NCBI GenBank assembly: GCA_009692465.1
Contig: SHZD01000039.1
Coordinates: forward strand, 1-35,782
Reading direction: 5' to 3'
Origin: Myxococcales bacterium
Lineage (GTDB): Bacteria; Myxococcota_A; UBA9042
DNA length: 35,782 nucleotides
In this document: in pieces, positions 9,038-19,200 of the stretch
Layout of the letters: each line of letters starts with the position of its first letter
How positions within the stretch are numbered: the stretch's first letter is position 1
The notes under the pieces: model-generated
Database searches by the model: none
Seen by the model: only the letters and a program-made list of their open reading frames with translations
Told to the model about the DNA's origin: nothing
Translations under genes and position numbers: made by a program

Positions 9038-10552
9038 ATGCGCATAGCCTTTGCTGCCGCTGAACTGACTCCCTGGGTCTCGACCGGCGGGTTGGGCGAA
9101 GTAGTGGCGGCCCTGCCCAAGGCGTTGGCGGCGCTTGGCCACGATGTGGCAGTGTATGTTCCGTTGTATCGGCAAGTTCGCCAGTCGGTGGGTGCCCGCG
9201 GGGCGAGGCTGGTAGATACCGGCGCAGTTTCGCACGTTTGGATGGGTGGGCATCGCGTGGATGCGCGCGTTTTTCGCATAGCCGAAGAATCGCGGACTGT
9301 GGCGCTGCAGAGTGGAAAGTTCGAAGCGGTGCGCGGCGATCACGGCACGGTCAACACCTATGCTGTCGATTGTCCAGTGCTTTTTGACCGCGACGGCATT
9401 TACGGTCACAGCGATGATGCGGCGCGATTTTCGACGTTTGCGCGAGCGGTGCTCAACACGGCGCACAAATTGTTGGGCGGCCACCCGGATATCATCCACG
9501 CCCACGACTGGCACACTGCGCTGTTGCCGGTCTATCTGGAGGGGCCGTATCGCCGACTGTTGCCGACCACGGCATCGGTAGTGACGATTCATAATCTGGC
9601 GTATCAAGGGCTGTTTCCTCTGTCTGAGCTGTCCACGATTGGCCTGGACCGGACCACACTGCACCCAGAAAAGTTGGAGTTTTTCGGGCATCTCAACTGG
9701 CTCAAAGGTGGCATCGCCGCCGCGGACGCGATAACGACGGTAAGCCCGCGGTATGCTGAAGAAATTCGCACTCCAGAATTTGGCGAGCGCCTCGACGGTG
9801 TCCTAAACCACCACAGTCGGCGGCTATTTGGCATCTTGAACGGCATCGACACCGACCAATGGAATCCAAGCAAGGACAAGTACTTAAGCCACAAGTTCTC
9901 GGCCGCCGACCTCAAGGGTAAAGACGACTGCCGCCGCACAGTGCTCGCCATGGCCAATATGGACGGCAACGACCGTCATCCCGTTTTTGGAATCGTTTCG
10001 CGGCTGTCCAGACAGAAGGGCTTGGATCTATTGGCTGATTTGGTGCCCTATCTCGCCAGCCGGTCAGTACGCGTGATCCTGCTCGGTAAAGGCGAACCAG
10101 CCCTCGAGGGTCGGTTTGAAGCCCTAGAACGGCAATTTTCCGACTATGTCCGTGTCCGCATTGGCTTTGAGCCCGACTTGGCCCACGTTCTACAGGCGGG
10201 CGCCGACGCGATACTGATGCCATCGCGCTATGAGCCGTGCGGGCTGACGCAGATGTATGCTATGCGTTACGGGACGTTGCCGATTGTGCGTGCGGTTGGC
10301 GGCCTTTTCGATTCGGTGGTTCCCGCGACGAACCGCACCGTTGCTGAAAAGACTGCGACCGGCTTTACCTACGACCACGATACGCATGCCGGGCTTCAGT
10401 GGGCAATCGACCGCGCGCTCGAAATCTACTATGGGCAGCCTGAGGTTTGGCGCCAGATGCAACAAACGGCGATGGCCGCGGATTTTTCTTGGAAAACCTC
10501 GGCTCGACGGTACGTAGACGTTTATCGGCTGGCGCAGGGTAAAAAACCGTAG
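9038..10552 (+). CDS. glgA: Glycogen synthase, ADP-glucose type (GT5)
   Basis: 504 residues; ATG 9038 follows AAGGATTAGG. Elongates alpha-1,4-glucan from ADP-glucose. The two Rossmann lobes are complete: N-terminal AAELTPW...TGGLGEVVAALPKAL, IHAHDWHTALLP, TIHNLAYQG, a GILNGIDTDQWNP linker, then GIVSRLSRQKGLDLL and the donor-site stretch PSRYEPCGLTQMYAMRYG with Glu399. One oddity: the highly conserved Lys of the KTGGL motif, Lys15 in the E. coli enzyme, is Ser15 here (VSTGGLGEV). Family 1 repeat copy 3 overlaps the end, and its GTAG supplies the TAG stop. The gene is convergent with the RAYT-like transposase 70 bases downstream. Together with glgC it forms the core of glycogen synthesis; no branching enzyme is in the window. 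Confidence 0.95.
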   Translation: MRIAFAAAELTPWVSTGGLGEVVAALPKALAALGHDVAVYVPLYRQVRQSVGARGARLVDTGAVSHVWMGGHRVDARVFRIAEESRTVALQSGKFEAVRGDHGTVNTYAVDCPVLFDRDGIYGHSDDAARFSTFARAVLNTAHKLLGGHPDIIHAHDWHTALLPVYLEGPYRRLLPTTASVVTIHNLAYQGLFPLSELSTIGLDRTTLHPEKLEFFGHLNWLKGGIAAADAITTVSPRYAEEIRTPEFGERLDGVLNHHSRRLFGILNGIDTDQWNPSKDKYLSHKFSAADLKGKDDCRRTVLAMANMDGNDRHPVFGIVSRLSRQKGLDLLADLVPYLASRSVRVILLGKGEPALEGRFEALERQFSDYVRVRIGFEPDLAHVLQAGADAILMPSRYEPCGLTQMYAMRYGTLPIVRAVGGLFDSVVPATNRTVAEKTATGFTYDHDTHAGLQWAIDRALEIYYGQPEVWRQMQQTAMAADFSWKTSARRYVDVYRLAQGKKP

Positions 10553-10599
10553 ACACCCATTGTTCAACATCATATAATTATACGCCTTTTTGCGCCACT
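10549..10599 (+). repeat. Family 1 (GTAG) repeat, copy 3
   Basis: GTAGACACCCATTGTTCAAC head with an AT-rich body and TTTTTGCG tail. Its GTAG contains the glgA stop. It lies between glgA and the 3' end of the RAYT-like gene, opposite in orientation to copies 4 and 5 on the gene's other side. Confidence 0.85.
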
Positions 10600-10622
10600 T
10601 GCGCTCATTCCGCTTGCCGAAA

Positions 10623-11696
10623 TTAGAACAGTAGTGGCAGGTCGGGCAGTTCCAGTTTCTGCCGCAAGTCACCAATTCGCGCTGCGCAGCCAAATGTGTA
10701 CGTTGGAAACTGTATGACTTTGGCACGCTTGCCCGCGAGTAGCCGTTTTGTCTGTTTGCGTAGTTGTTTCTGCGCCTTACGGTGACTAGTGCAAATCTCT
10801 CTGTATACTTGGCCAAAACAATCACGGTCCTTCTTGCACGCAGAGTGAATGTAATGGGCCTTTGGGCGCCCACTCTTTTTCGGCTTTGGGTATTTCGTCG
10901 ACGCAATGCACGGAGCGGATGCCATGGCCTGCGTATCTGGAGCCGCACCACACGAATTGCCAGGCCTGCAAGCCGGGCCGCGGTCAGCTGCATCATCCTG
11001 ATTGTCATCGACGGTCGGCGCGAATGTCCCAGAGTTGCCGAAACGTTCAACTGCCGACGCCGCCACGGCTTTATACCGAGCTCGCTGGTCTTCGACGCTC
11101 AGATGTTTCCAACACGGCAAGACCGCAAGTTCGACGTGCGGCCGCGAAAGGTACTCGTCGTCGGACTGAGGGCCACCTTTGCGGCGCGATTCCAATGTCT
11201 TACGGTGCGTGTCGAAGTGCGTTCCCTCAAGTTTGTCGCCATGCATCAGCGCCGCGTTGGTGTTCGCTCCCGGCCAGTTGTCCACCGACCACGGGCTATT
11301 TTCGATCTTGATCGCTTGACCCATGATGTACGCCAGCCGAACGGTCAGTGTCGCCTCGTTGACCATCACCGGCTTGACATGAGCGCGACCGCCAAACACC
11401 GGGCCCTGCCGACCGTGAATGATGTTGGTGTAGCGCGCCATCGCCGAATGAACGTCACGCAGGAAATCGGCCAGCGCGTCGGGATTCGGCGCTTGGTATA
11501 ACGCATGATAATGATTGCTCATAACGAAATACGCATATATTGTGACCCCATGTTCTTCTTGAGCACGGGCAAAAATGCCGTGAAATGCCGCGGCGATTTG
11601 GGGATACTTGATCGGGTCAAATCTAAATTCACCATCAAAAACACGGCGCGACACTTCGTATATTAGGCTCGGATGGAAATAGCGGATCTGGTTCAC
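10623..11696 (-). CDS. RAYT-like Y1 (HUH) transposase, IS200-related
   Basis: 357 residues from a GTG start. The N-terminal 110 residues show the Y1 single-strand transposase fold: FVMSNHYHALY carries the HUH pair His62 and His64, and ARYTNIIHGRQGPVFGGR carries the expected catalytic Tyr89 with the usual G-x-VF-x-GR downstream. This arrangement is typical of REP-associated tyrosine transposases (RAYTs), which act on single-stranded DNA hairpins and live as single chromosomal copies. The protein is longer than classical RAYTs (about 150-230 residues); residues after about 190 form a basic, unrecognised extension rich in Lys and Arg near the end (KKDRD, RKAQKQLRKQTKRLLAGK). No accessory gene accompanies it. 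GTAG-headed repeats lie on both sides: copy 3 beyond its 3' end and copies 4 and 5 upstream, in opposite orientations. It may mobilise those repeats; this is inference. Confidence 0.85.
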   Translation of the reverse strand: MNQIRYFHPSLIYEVSRRVFDGEFRFDPIKYPQIAAAFHGIFARAQEEHGVTIYAYFVMSNHYHALYQAPNPDALADFLRDVHSAMARYTNIIHGRQGPVFGGRAHVKPVMVNEATLTVRLAYIMGQAIKIENSPWSVDNWPGANTNAALMHGDKLEGTHFDTHRKTLESRRKGGPQSDDEYLSRPHVELAVLPCWKHLSVEDQRARYKAVAASAVERFGNSGTFAPTVDDNQDDAADRGPACRPGNSCGAAPDTQAMASAPCIASTKYPKPKKSGRPKAHYIHSACKKDRDCFGQVYREICTSHRKAQKQLRKQTKRLLAGKRAKVIQFPTYTFGCAARIGDLRQKLELPDLPLLF

Positions 11697-11813
11697 GGCA
11701 TGGGCTCCGATCCGCGCGAAACTGGCGGACTTCGGATTAGATGGTCGATGCGGCAGCGAGTTTTCCGCGCTGATTGGCGAAAATAGTTTTGGTGGCGCTT
11801 TTCTTTCTGGCGG

Positions 11814-11864
11814 GTGGATGAATTCTCCAGAGTGATTACAGCATGTTGTTCTTTGGGTGCCTAC
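11814..11864 (-). repeat. Family 1 (GTAG) repeat, copy 4
   Basis: On the minus strand reads GTAGGCACCC, AAAGAACAAC, ATGCTGTAAT. The tail is weak. It is in the same strand sense as the RAYT-like gene and about 120 bases upstream of its start. Confidence 0.75.
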
Positions 11865-11969
11865 GGTCTGCCGCTGATTTGGCGCTGATCTGCGCGATCA
11901 CCGTTTGATCCGCTGCGCCAACGTCCCGATGCCCCAGCGAACCGACCTCCTCCAGTTCCAAATTCGACA

Positions 11970-12020
11970 GTTTTGGTCAATATTCTGCAAAGCGTTTAAG
12001 ACGTTGTACAATGGGTGCCA
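11970..12020 (-). repeat. Family 1 repeat, copy 5
   Basis: On the minus strand reads GATGGCACCC, ATTGTACAAC, GTCTTAAACG, with a TATTGACCAAAA tail. The GTAG is altered to GATG. It lies immediately upstream of the second Cys-rich lipoprotein, in what would be its leader or promoter region. Confidence 0.75.
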
Positions 12021-12039
12021 TCCGTTTTCAGGGGTACCT

Positions 12040-12828
12040 TTGGCCAGCCAACAACAATCAAGCCCACGACGAAAACGAAACGGGAAAATGGCCGCAACCC
12101 TATGCGAGGTGGCAGCCTTGGCGATGGCCTGCACCGACGGTCCCGCAGGCAGCGCTTCGGTTTTTGGCGCGACCGCGGGCGACGGCATAGCGGCCGCGGC
12201 AGACGTGGCGACCGACACTGAGGGCGGAGATGAGGGCGCTATTTTGGCCGACACGCGCGCCGACAGTCGCACAGATGGGTCAGCAGTCGGCCGCGCCAGC
12301 GACTCGCTGATTGCCAAGGACGGCGCGGCCAAAGACTCTACAACCGTAACGGAACCCAAATGCGACCCTCAAACAGGCGAACCACCGGCCAAACCCAGCA
12401 ACTGTCTGAAAGGCAAGGCGGTTTGTGAAGTAATCGGTAGCAAGTCGGCGTTGTCGACGTGCAATTCCGTCGGCTGCTGGAACACCGGCATCTGCCCGAC
12501 CGAAGGCCCGTGCGTCGAAGCCGGACCAGCAGGAACGGGGTGCACCAGCGGTTTTGGCTCCTGTGAGGGCATCTACGCGGCGTTTGACTATCTGGTCAAA
12601 GCCCATTCGGCCTGCACCGCCAGCAGTCAATGCACGCTGCTCAAGGCCAGATGCTCGGTCGGTCTTGGCGTCTGGGGAGTTGGAACCAACGGCGGCTTCA
12701 CCCAAGCACAACTGGAGGGTCTGGCCAAGACCGCGCTCAAGTTGGGCTGCACCAACAATACCTGCGTAGACACCGCGCCTGCGACCAAAGCGATTTGCCT
12801 CAACGGGTTTTGCCAGGCCGGCCTCTAG
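12040..12828 (+). CDS. Cys-rich lipoprotein
   Basis: 262 residues if started at TTG 12040, or 246 from ATG 12088; the frame is open further upstream across a repeat, which is probably not translated. The N-terminus has a basic stretch (SPRRKRNGK), a hydrophobic core (MAATLCEVAALAMAC) and a lipobox LAMAC, so lipid attachment at that Cys is likely and supports the TTG start, which includes the basic n-region. An Asp/Ala-rich linker follows (about residues 45-105), then a Cys-rich C-terminal domain with about 16 cysteines, starting near EPKCDPQTGEPP and ending CLNGFCQAGL. The layout of lipobox, acidic linker and Cys-rich domain is the same as in the protein at 640-2403, but the domain itself is different and I do not recognise it. 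Function unknown. Confidence 0.7.
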   Translation: MASQQQSSPRRKRNGKMAATLCEVAALAMACTDGPAGSASVFGATAGDGIAAAADVATDTEGGDEGAILADTRADSRTDGSAVGRASDSLIAKDGAAKDSTTVTEPKCDPQTGEPPAKPSNCLKGKAVCEVIGSKSALSTCNSVGCWNTGICPTEGPCVEAGPAGTGCTSGFGSCEGIYAAFDYLVKAHSACTASSQCTLLKARCSVGLGVWGVGTNGGFTQAQLEGLAKTALKLGCTNNTCVDTAPATKAICLNGFCQAGL

Positions 12829-13273
12829 CCCCAGTGCCTGCGTAGCCCCCATCGGCCATCAAGCCTCGCCTGAACTGACACCAAGCGACTGCAAGGCGCA
12901 AACCGCCTGCATCTAGCGAATAGCCGTCGTGCACAAAATCGCCGCTGTCGATTTGTGGCCGCTGCGACCGTGCAAGCAAGTCCAGTAACGGCTTTTGCTT
13001 GATCACGCCTTGACCGTCGAGCGGGGTCGGGCTTGGGCTTCGTGTCCAAGTCCCCGAATCTCGATCACATTTCATTGCGGTTCGATGCGGTGCTGACACG
13101 CGTGGGAGCGATCCAACCCAAACGGGGGCAAAACTACAACCAGCGACGATTCACCACAGAATTGGACAGCCAAATCGGTGCGCTCCATTTTCGAAGCACG
13201 GCACAAGCTAAAGAGTCCCAGAGACTTGCACAAACGCCACTGCCCAACGCAGCCCGCGCACCTGACCTAGAAC
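12829..13273. other. 445-base gap without a recognised gene
   Basis: Lies between the 3' ends of the lipoprotein and the alpha-2-macroglobulin gene. A minus-strand frame across 12800-13099 has a coding-like stretch (GQGVIKQKPLLDLLARSQ, then DSGDFVHDGYSLDAGG) but no known motif, so it may be a gene remnant or chance. I see no family 1-4 repeat or strong hairpin here. Confidence 0.4.
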
Positions 13274-16200
13274 CTACTCTCCAACCACCACCACCCGGTC
13301 CGTGCCGCTGCGCCCAAACACCTCCGGGCTGTACATCTCTTCGGCCTTGGCTGGCGGGGCCACAAACGTCCCTGGCGTCGTCGCGCGGCACAAGTACGCG
13401 TATTCCCAGTCCCCCTCCCACAACAGGCTGGTAAAGGCCTCCGCCCGCTCGTCGCGCAGATTGTCGTGCTCATACCAGCGACCCCACCACCAGCGCTGCC
13501 CACCGCTTGGGGTCGTCGGCTGCACATCAGGCGGCGGCTGACTGCCGAGTAAATCGCCGTTGATGGCCTCAAACCCCGCCGGCAGCGGGTCCACTAGGGC
13601 CACATGATAGCGCCGCGCTGGCGCCACCATCTCGACCCGCACCCGCACCCGCGCTCCAGCCTTGACCCGCCACGTCCCATCGGCGTCGCGCTTGACGTCG
13701 TCGGGCTGGTCCACCGCTTCGTAGCGCCGCTGCACGAAAAACCCGCGATCCAACGGCGGCAATTTGAGGTCAATCGGCGCATAGTTGAGGCCGATGCGAT
13801 AGTACAGCCGCCCATCGCCGGTTTTTTGCAGCAGCAGGTTGCGGTCCGCTGGGCCTTGCAGCAAAAAGGCCATCGGAATCGAGACCTCTTGCCGATCGGT
13901 CGAACGGCCCCTGAAGGCTTGCTCGCCCGCGTACTGGTCGCCCAGCCACAAGCGCGCGACAAAGTCAGGGGTGACCTTCTCAAAAGTGCGGAAATAGCGG
14001 TCCAGCGCCAACAACACCCACGCATTTTCCTGGGTCGAGCCCCAGCGGCCCTTCTTGCGGTGGGCCAGCAGGCCCTTGACGATTTTGGGGATAAGGTCAC
14101 TCTTGGGGTCGTCGGTCATCAGCGCATCGAGCAGGACGGCGTCGGCACGGCGGTCCGAAGCCAGCAGCAAGTGCGCGCCGTCGTCGTAGCGGACGGTAAA
14201 ATGGGCAGCGCCCGCTTGCTCTTCCACCCGATTGCCGACGTGGGTGCGAATCGCCGTCAACTGCGCGGTCGAAGCCTTGTCGCCGACCAGCACCGGCCAG
14301 ATCCAGCCCAAAGCCTCCAACGACAAATCCTCGATCTTCTTAACTTCTGCCAAAAGTGCCCGCGCCTTGGCCACATCGCGGTTGCCGGCCTGCAGGAGCA
14401 CATACAGCGCCTGGGCCCGCAACACCCGTCGCGTAGAGTGGCCATACCATTGGGTAAATTGGTTGTCGATGTGCTTGCAGTAGTACAGCGCCTGTTTGAG
14501 CATCTTCTCGGGCACCGTGTAGCCCTTGGCCTTAGCGCGGACCAGCGCGAGGGTGGCATGGAGCGTGGTCACCGGCCAACTCTGGTCGCCTTTTTTCCAA
14601 AACCCAAAACCGCCGTCGTAATTCTGCAGCCGCCCCAAGGCCTTGATGTCGTTGACCATCGACGCTTCCAACTCCGCATCGCTTGGCAAGTCCGCCACCG
14701 CGAAGGCCTTGAGCACGTCCCGCAGCGCGGCAATCGACAGCATCCGCGACGCCCGCTGTTCGCTACACTCAAACGGATAGCGCACCAAATACAGCACCGC
14801 GTCGGTCAGGCCCTGCAGCGCCGTTGAACTGGTGGTAATCTGCAACCCGCCAAATTGCTTGACGACATCTTTGGGAGTGCGGATCGGTTGGGCGCGCACG
14901 CTGGTCTTGTCGGCACCACTGTCGAGCACTCCGTAAGTCGCAAAAGCTTCGGTGGTAGCTGGGGTCCACACCGGCAAGCTGATCTCGGCGGCATCGGCAA
15001 AACTACCCGTCGCTACCGCCAGTTGCACCCGACCAGTCCCCGCGGACGGCGCCGTGGTGGGTATCCGCACTTCGACGCGGTCATGGGCGGCAATGGTCAG
15101 CCGATAGCCAAGCGCCGCCACCTGCAACACCGTAGACCGCGCCGCAATTTGCACCACCAGCGGGGTCGGTGTTTGGTTTTGCAGCACCACCGGCAACTCA
15201 AATTGGTCGCCAAAATTGGCAAACCGCGGCGCACTCGGCCGCACCATCAACGGCAAGCGCGCCACTACGGTCGCGTCACCCAAGCCAAACAACTTGTCTT
15301 CGCTGGCTGCCACCACCATCACCCGGTAGCGGGTCAAATTGTCGGGCAGCGTCACCTCGACCGTAGCGTTGCCATTGGCGTCGGTCTTGACCGCCGGGGC
15401 AAACACCGCCAATGGATTGAAATCCTTGCGCAACGCGATCGGAGCCGGCGCACTCGCGTCGTCGGTGGCGCCAGTGGTGGGCTTGTCTTCTGACTTGTCG
15501 CTTTCCCTAGTTTCCTTTTTGCTGTCTTTGGGCTCTGGCGACGGCGGAGGCGGGGACTGTGGACTCGAAGGCTCCTCCATCGGTGCTCCCGCGCCCATTG
15601 CCATGTCCTCGCCTTTCTTGCTGGCCATCGACTTGCGCTTGACGCCACCGTGACCGTTGCGATAGCGGGGCTCCGATTCGACTCCCTCAATGCGCAGCGC
15701 CGGTCCCGCGGCCAGCATTAACCAGCGCCGAACCTCGTGCAGCGCCAACCCTCCGCCGCGCAACGGATAAAACGACCCCAGCGGGGTGGAAATTCGATAG
15801 CCGGTCAGCGCCAGCACCGCGTCGTCGGCCATCACCACCAACACCTCGGCATTCGCCTGCGGTTTCCCCGCACTGTCTAGCACTTGCACGGTAATATGGG
15901 TTTTTTGCTTGGGCGCCGCGTCGGGATGCAGCGGCACGACCTTGACCTGCAGCGTGCGCTGAACCGGCGGTATCGGCAGGGTAATCTCGGCATGGGCGTG
16001 CGCTGGTCGCAGCGGCAGTTTGGGGTCGGGCTGCCCATCGGCACCATCGCGCGGCGTTTGCCCGAGCATGGCCACATGAGCAACGAGATTGGGCGTATGC
16101 GCCTGCTCAATCGGGATTTCCAAGGTCGCCGTCTTGCCAAAACAGCGAAAATGGCGGCGCGAAACGCGGCCTTCGCGGGCCACAGTCAGTTCGCCCTCGG

Positions 16201-19200
16201 CATCATTCCAAGGAGCAATCACCAGCAGTTTTACGATACTACCCGGCGCGTACTCCTTCTTATCTGGCACTAGTTGCACTTGGTCCTGCGGCAAGCTGCG
16301 GTCGGGCACATCGTCTTTGCCGCTCACATACAGTTGGAGTTTGGTGACGTTGCGCCGACCTTGCTCGTCGTGCAACGTCGCTTCAATCTGCCACGAACCA
16401 CCCCCTTTGGGCGAAAAAGAACAATTGCCCGGTTTTTCTGTAGATGTCCACGCGCAAGTAGCGATGTCCACTTCCATTTTCTCCCACTGACCGGCAACTT
16501 GTTCACTGCGCTCGCGGTACATGCGCACTTGCACCGGCAGCCCCGCTTTGGCCTTGCCAGCCAGATCGGTAGCGATGACGCCGACTTCGATCGTCTCACC
16601 GGCTTGCAGGAAAGCCTTGTCGAGCTTAAGTCCCGCATACACCGCCGCTGGATGCACCACCAAGTGCGCCTGCGACGACCACGCCTGGCGATTGACGTCA
16701 AAAACCGTGGCATGCGCGGTCAGCGCGTAGGGTTGGATGTCGGCGGCGCCGTCAAAATCGATGCGCGCTACATGCTGACCGGCACTGGTCAAGCGCGCAG
16801 TGAGACTTTGGCTGGTGGTGGCATTGTTCGCGCGCCACCAGCGCATCCACCAGGGTGTTGGCTTGCCAAAACCCCAGCCGTCCCATCCAGTTGGCGAAAA
16901 CGATCCTGGGCTGGCGTTAACCTGCCATTGCACTTCGGCATTGGGCAGCGCGCCACCGGCGTAATAGCGAGCCAGAGTCGAAACCAAGGCGTGGTCGCCG
17001 ATGACATACGGCCCCGGATCGGTCTGAGTGGTCGACTCGAACTCCGGTCGACGAAACTCGTCGACGCGCAGGGGGTGATTGCGATCCCAGCCGTTTTCGG
17101 CGTAGGAAAACACCAACTGGGCGTGACCCAAGTGCAAGTTGCCGGGCAACTCCACCGCCAAGTCAAAACTGCCAGTGGGCGCAACGGGCAGCTTGCCCTT
17201 GAGCACGTCATTGCCGCGGGCATCCCGCAGCCGCCAATACAGGTGGTTGGCGCCGCCGTAAGCCTGCACATCGCCCTTGGGCCCGCGGACCAGCGTGCGC
17301 AACCAGCCCTTGATGCGGGCGGTCTCGCCGGGCTTATACAAACCACGGTCGTCGACGGTGTGCCACACCGTGTGGCTGCCGGGATCAGAGCGGTGCCAAT
17401 TGCTGCCGTCACCCCAAGAGCTGTCTCGTTCTGGCAACATCACCGAGTCAGCGCCGCGCTTGGCCACCACCATTCGCGACACGTTGGAACTATCCGGCAG
17501 CGCGAACACGGCGTTGCCGTCGGCGTCGATCGGTAGCGCCACGTCGCCCTTGGTGTCGTCGATCAGGTGCAACTGCGCGCCCGCAGCCGGTTTTCCGCTG
17601 GTCAAGTCGGTCGCCCAGCCCACCAACTTGGCGTGGTCGACGATCGCTGTCACCCCCAACTGCGTCACCTGCACCCATGCCCAGAAATGGGCTTGCCGCC
17701 ACGATTCTTTCGGCTGCGGCACCGGTTGAACGTGGACCAGCACATGCCCGTGTTTGCCATGCAGCGCCGGGGCAAGTTCCAAAGCCGTTTCAGTGACTTC
17801 GTCGGCAACTCCGCCCACATTCACCAGCCTATCGATCGCGAGCACCCCCGGCGGCCGCGGCTGCTTGTCGCCATCGGACTGGTCACGCTGGGCCTTGCGC
17901 CACTGCCACCAGTCTTTGGGTTCCACCCGCCACACCTGCATCTTGAGCAAACGGTAATTGACAGTCCACGCAGCCAGTTGCGGAGTCTTTTGCGCCGGAT
18001 CGAGCACCATCAGCGGCCCGCCTTGCATCGAAAACGCCGGTTGCGCACGGGTGGTTTTGAAGGTGGCCGTCGCCACTTTTCCCAATATTTGCGAATAGAT
18101 ATCGCGCAGTTCAGTAGCAATGTGTACGGTATACTTGGTGTTGCCACGCGTCAACCCCGAAGCCGTAATCCCCGACCCGCCGACCACGACCTGCCAATTG
18201 GGCACCGGCGGATCGACGGTGACCCATTTGGGATCAAAAGTATTGGTATCCAGCGTGTTGGAGAAGTGCAGGTAAAACGGATTCAGCGGCGGACACTCGT
18301 TGCGCCAGCCACACTCACCGCCCGTAAACGCCAGCGGGCCGTAGGTGCGAAAACTGTGGTGAACCACTTGCGCAGAGGTCCGCGGCCCTTCGGCCGAGGG
18401 CAAATGCGGCCCCCAATTGACCCGCACCGTCACGTTCTTGGGCAGCTCGGAGCTGGCTTGCAGCGCGACCCAGCGGTTGCCGTGACCGTCTTTGTCCAGC
18501 GCCTCCAAACGCCACTTGTAGGCGGGGTTGGCGATCAGGTCCGCCTTGGTCAACACCTTGAATGACACGGTCTTGCCGTCAGCCAGCAGCTTGATTTTGG
18601 CACCAATCTGCTCTGGATCGACGGCTTGGTCGAATTGGCCAAAAATCACCGGCGACACGGGGTGGCCGTAGCCTTGGGGCTCGTAGTGGAGCAAGCGCGG
18701 CGCAGGGGTCCGAAACGCAAAGCGAAACTCGGCAGGCAGCGCGCCGCCTGTTTGCGAGCGGGTGCCCATCGGCACCACTACCGCGTACTCGGTCGCCATC
18801 GGCAGCCGCTCTTTGGGTTGAAAAATCAGGGTTTGGGTCCCCAGCCAGCGCCATTCACCCGCTACGGTCGGGGTCACTTGCGCCGGAATCGGCAGCTTGC
18901 CCAGCGAAGCGTGGTCCGTCATCGGCACCATGGGCTGCGAAAACGTCAGTGAAATCCGCGGGGCCAGCTCGACATCGCCGTCAGGACCGTGGCGCAGCAC
19001 TTGCAACGGCCCGGCATCGACGGCCGGCGGCGGCACCGCGGTCGGCAGCGGCGGAAAGGCCTGCGGCACGGTCTCTCTCGGTCGCGGCGCTGGCAGCGAC
19101 TTGTCGCGCAGGGCAAACGGTTGGGCATCGCCGGTCAATGCTACCAGTTTAGGCAAGCGCGCCAATAACTTAGCGGTCTCGGCGGCGGTCAAAGGCGTGG

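Noticed and set aside
10623-11696. Complete IS200/IS605 insertion sequence
   Set aside because: No TnpB/IscB accessory gene, and the flanks carry GTAG repeats rather than the usual subterminal ends; a RAYT-like single gene fits better.
12800-13099. Small gene on the minus strand
   Set aside because: Some coding-like residues but no motif, and it overlaps the 3' end of the lipoprotein gene; listed as an uncertain gap instead.
13604-18565. Long open frames on the plus strand
   Set aside because: They lie antisense to the intact macroglobulin gene, are rich in Arg, Gln, Pro and His as expected from GC-rich antisense DNA, and show no domain.
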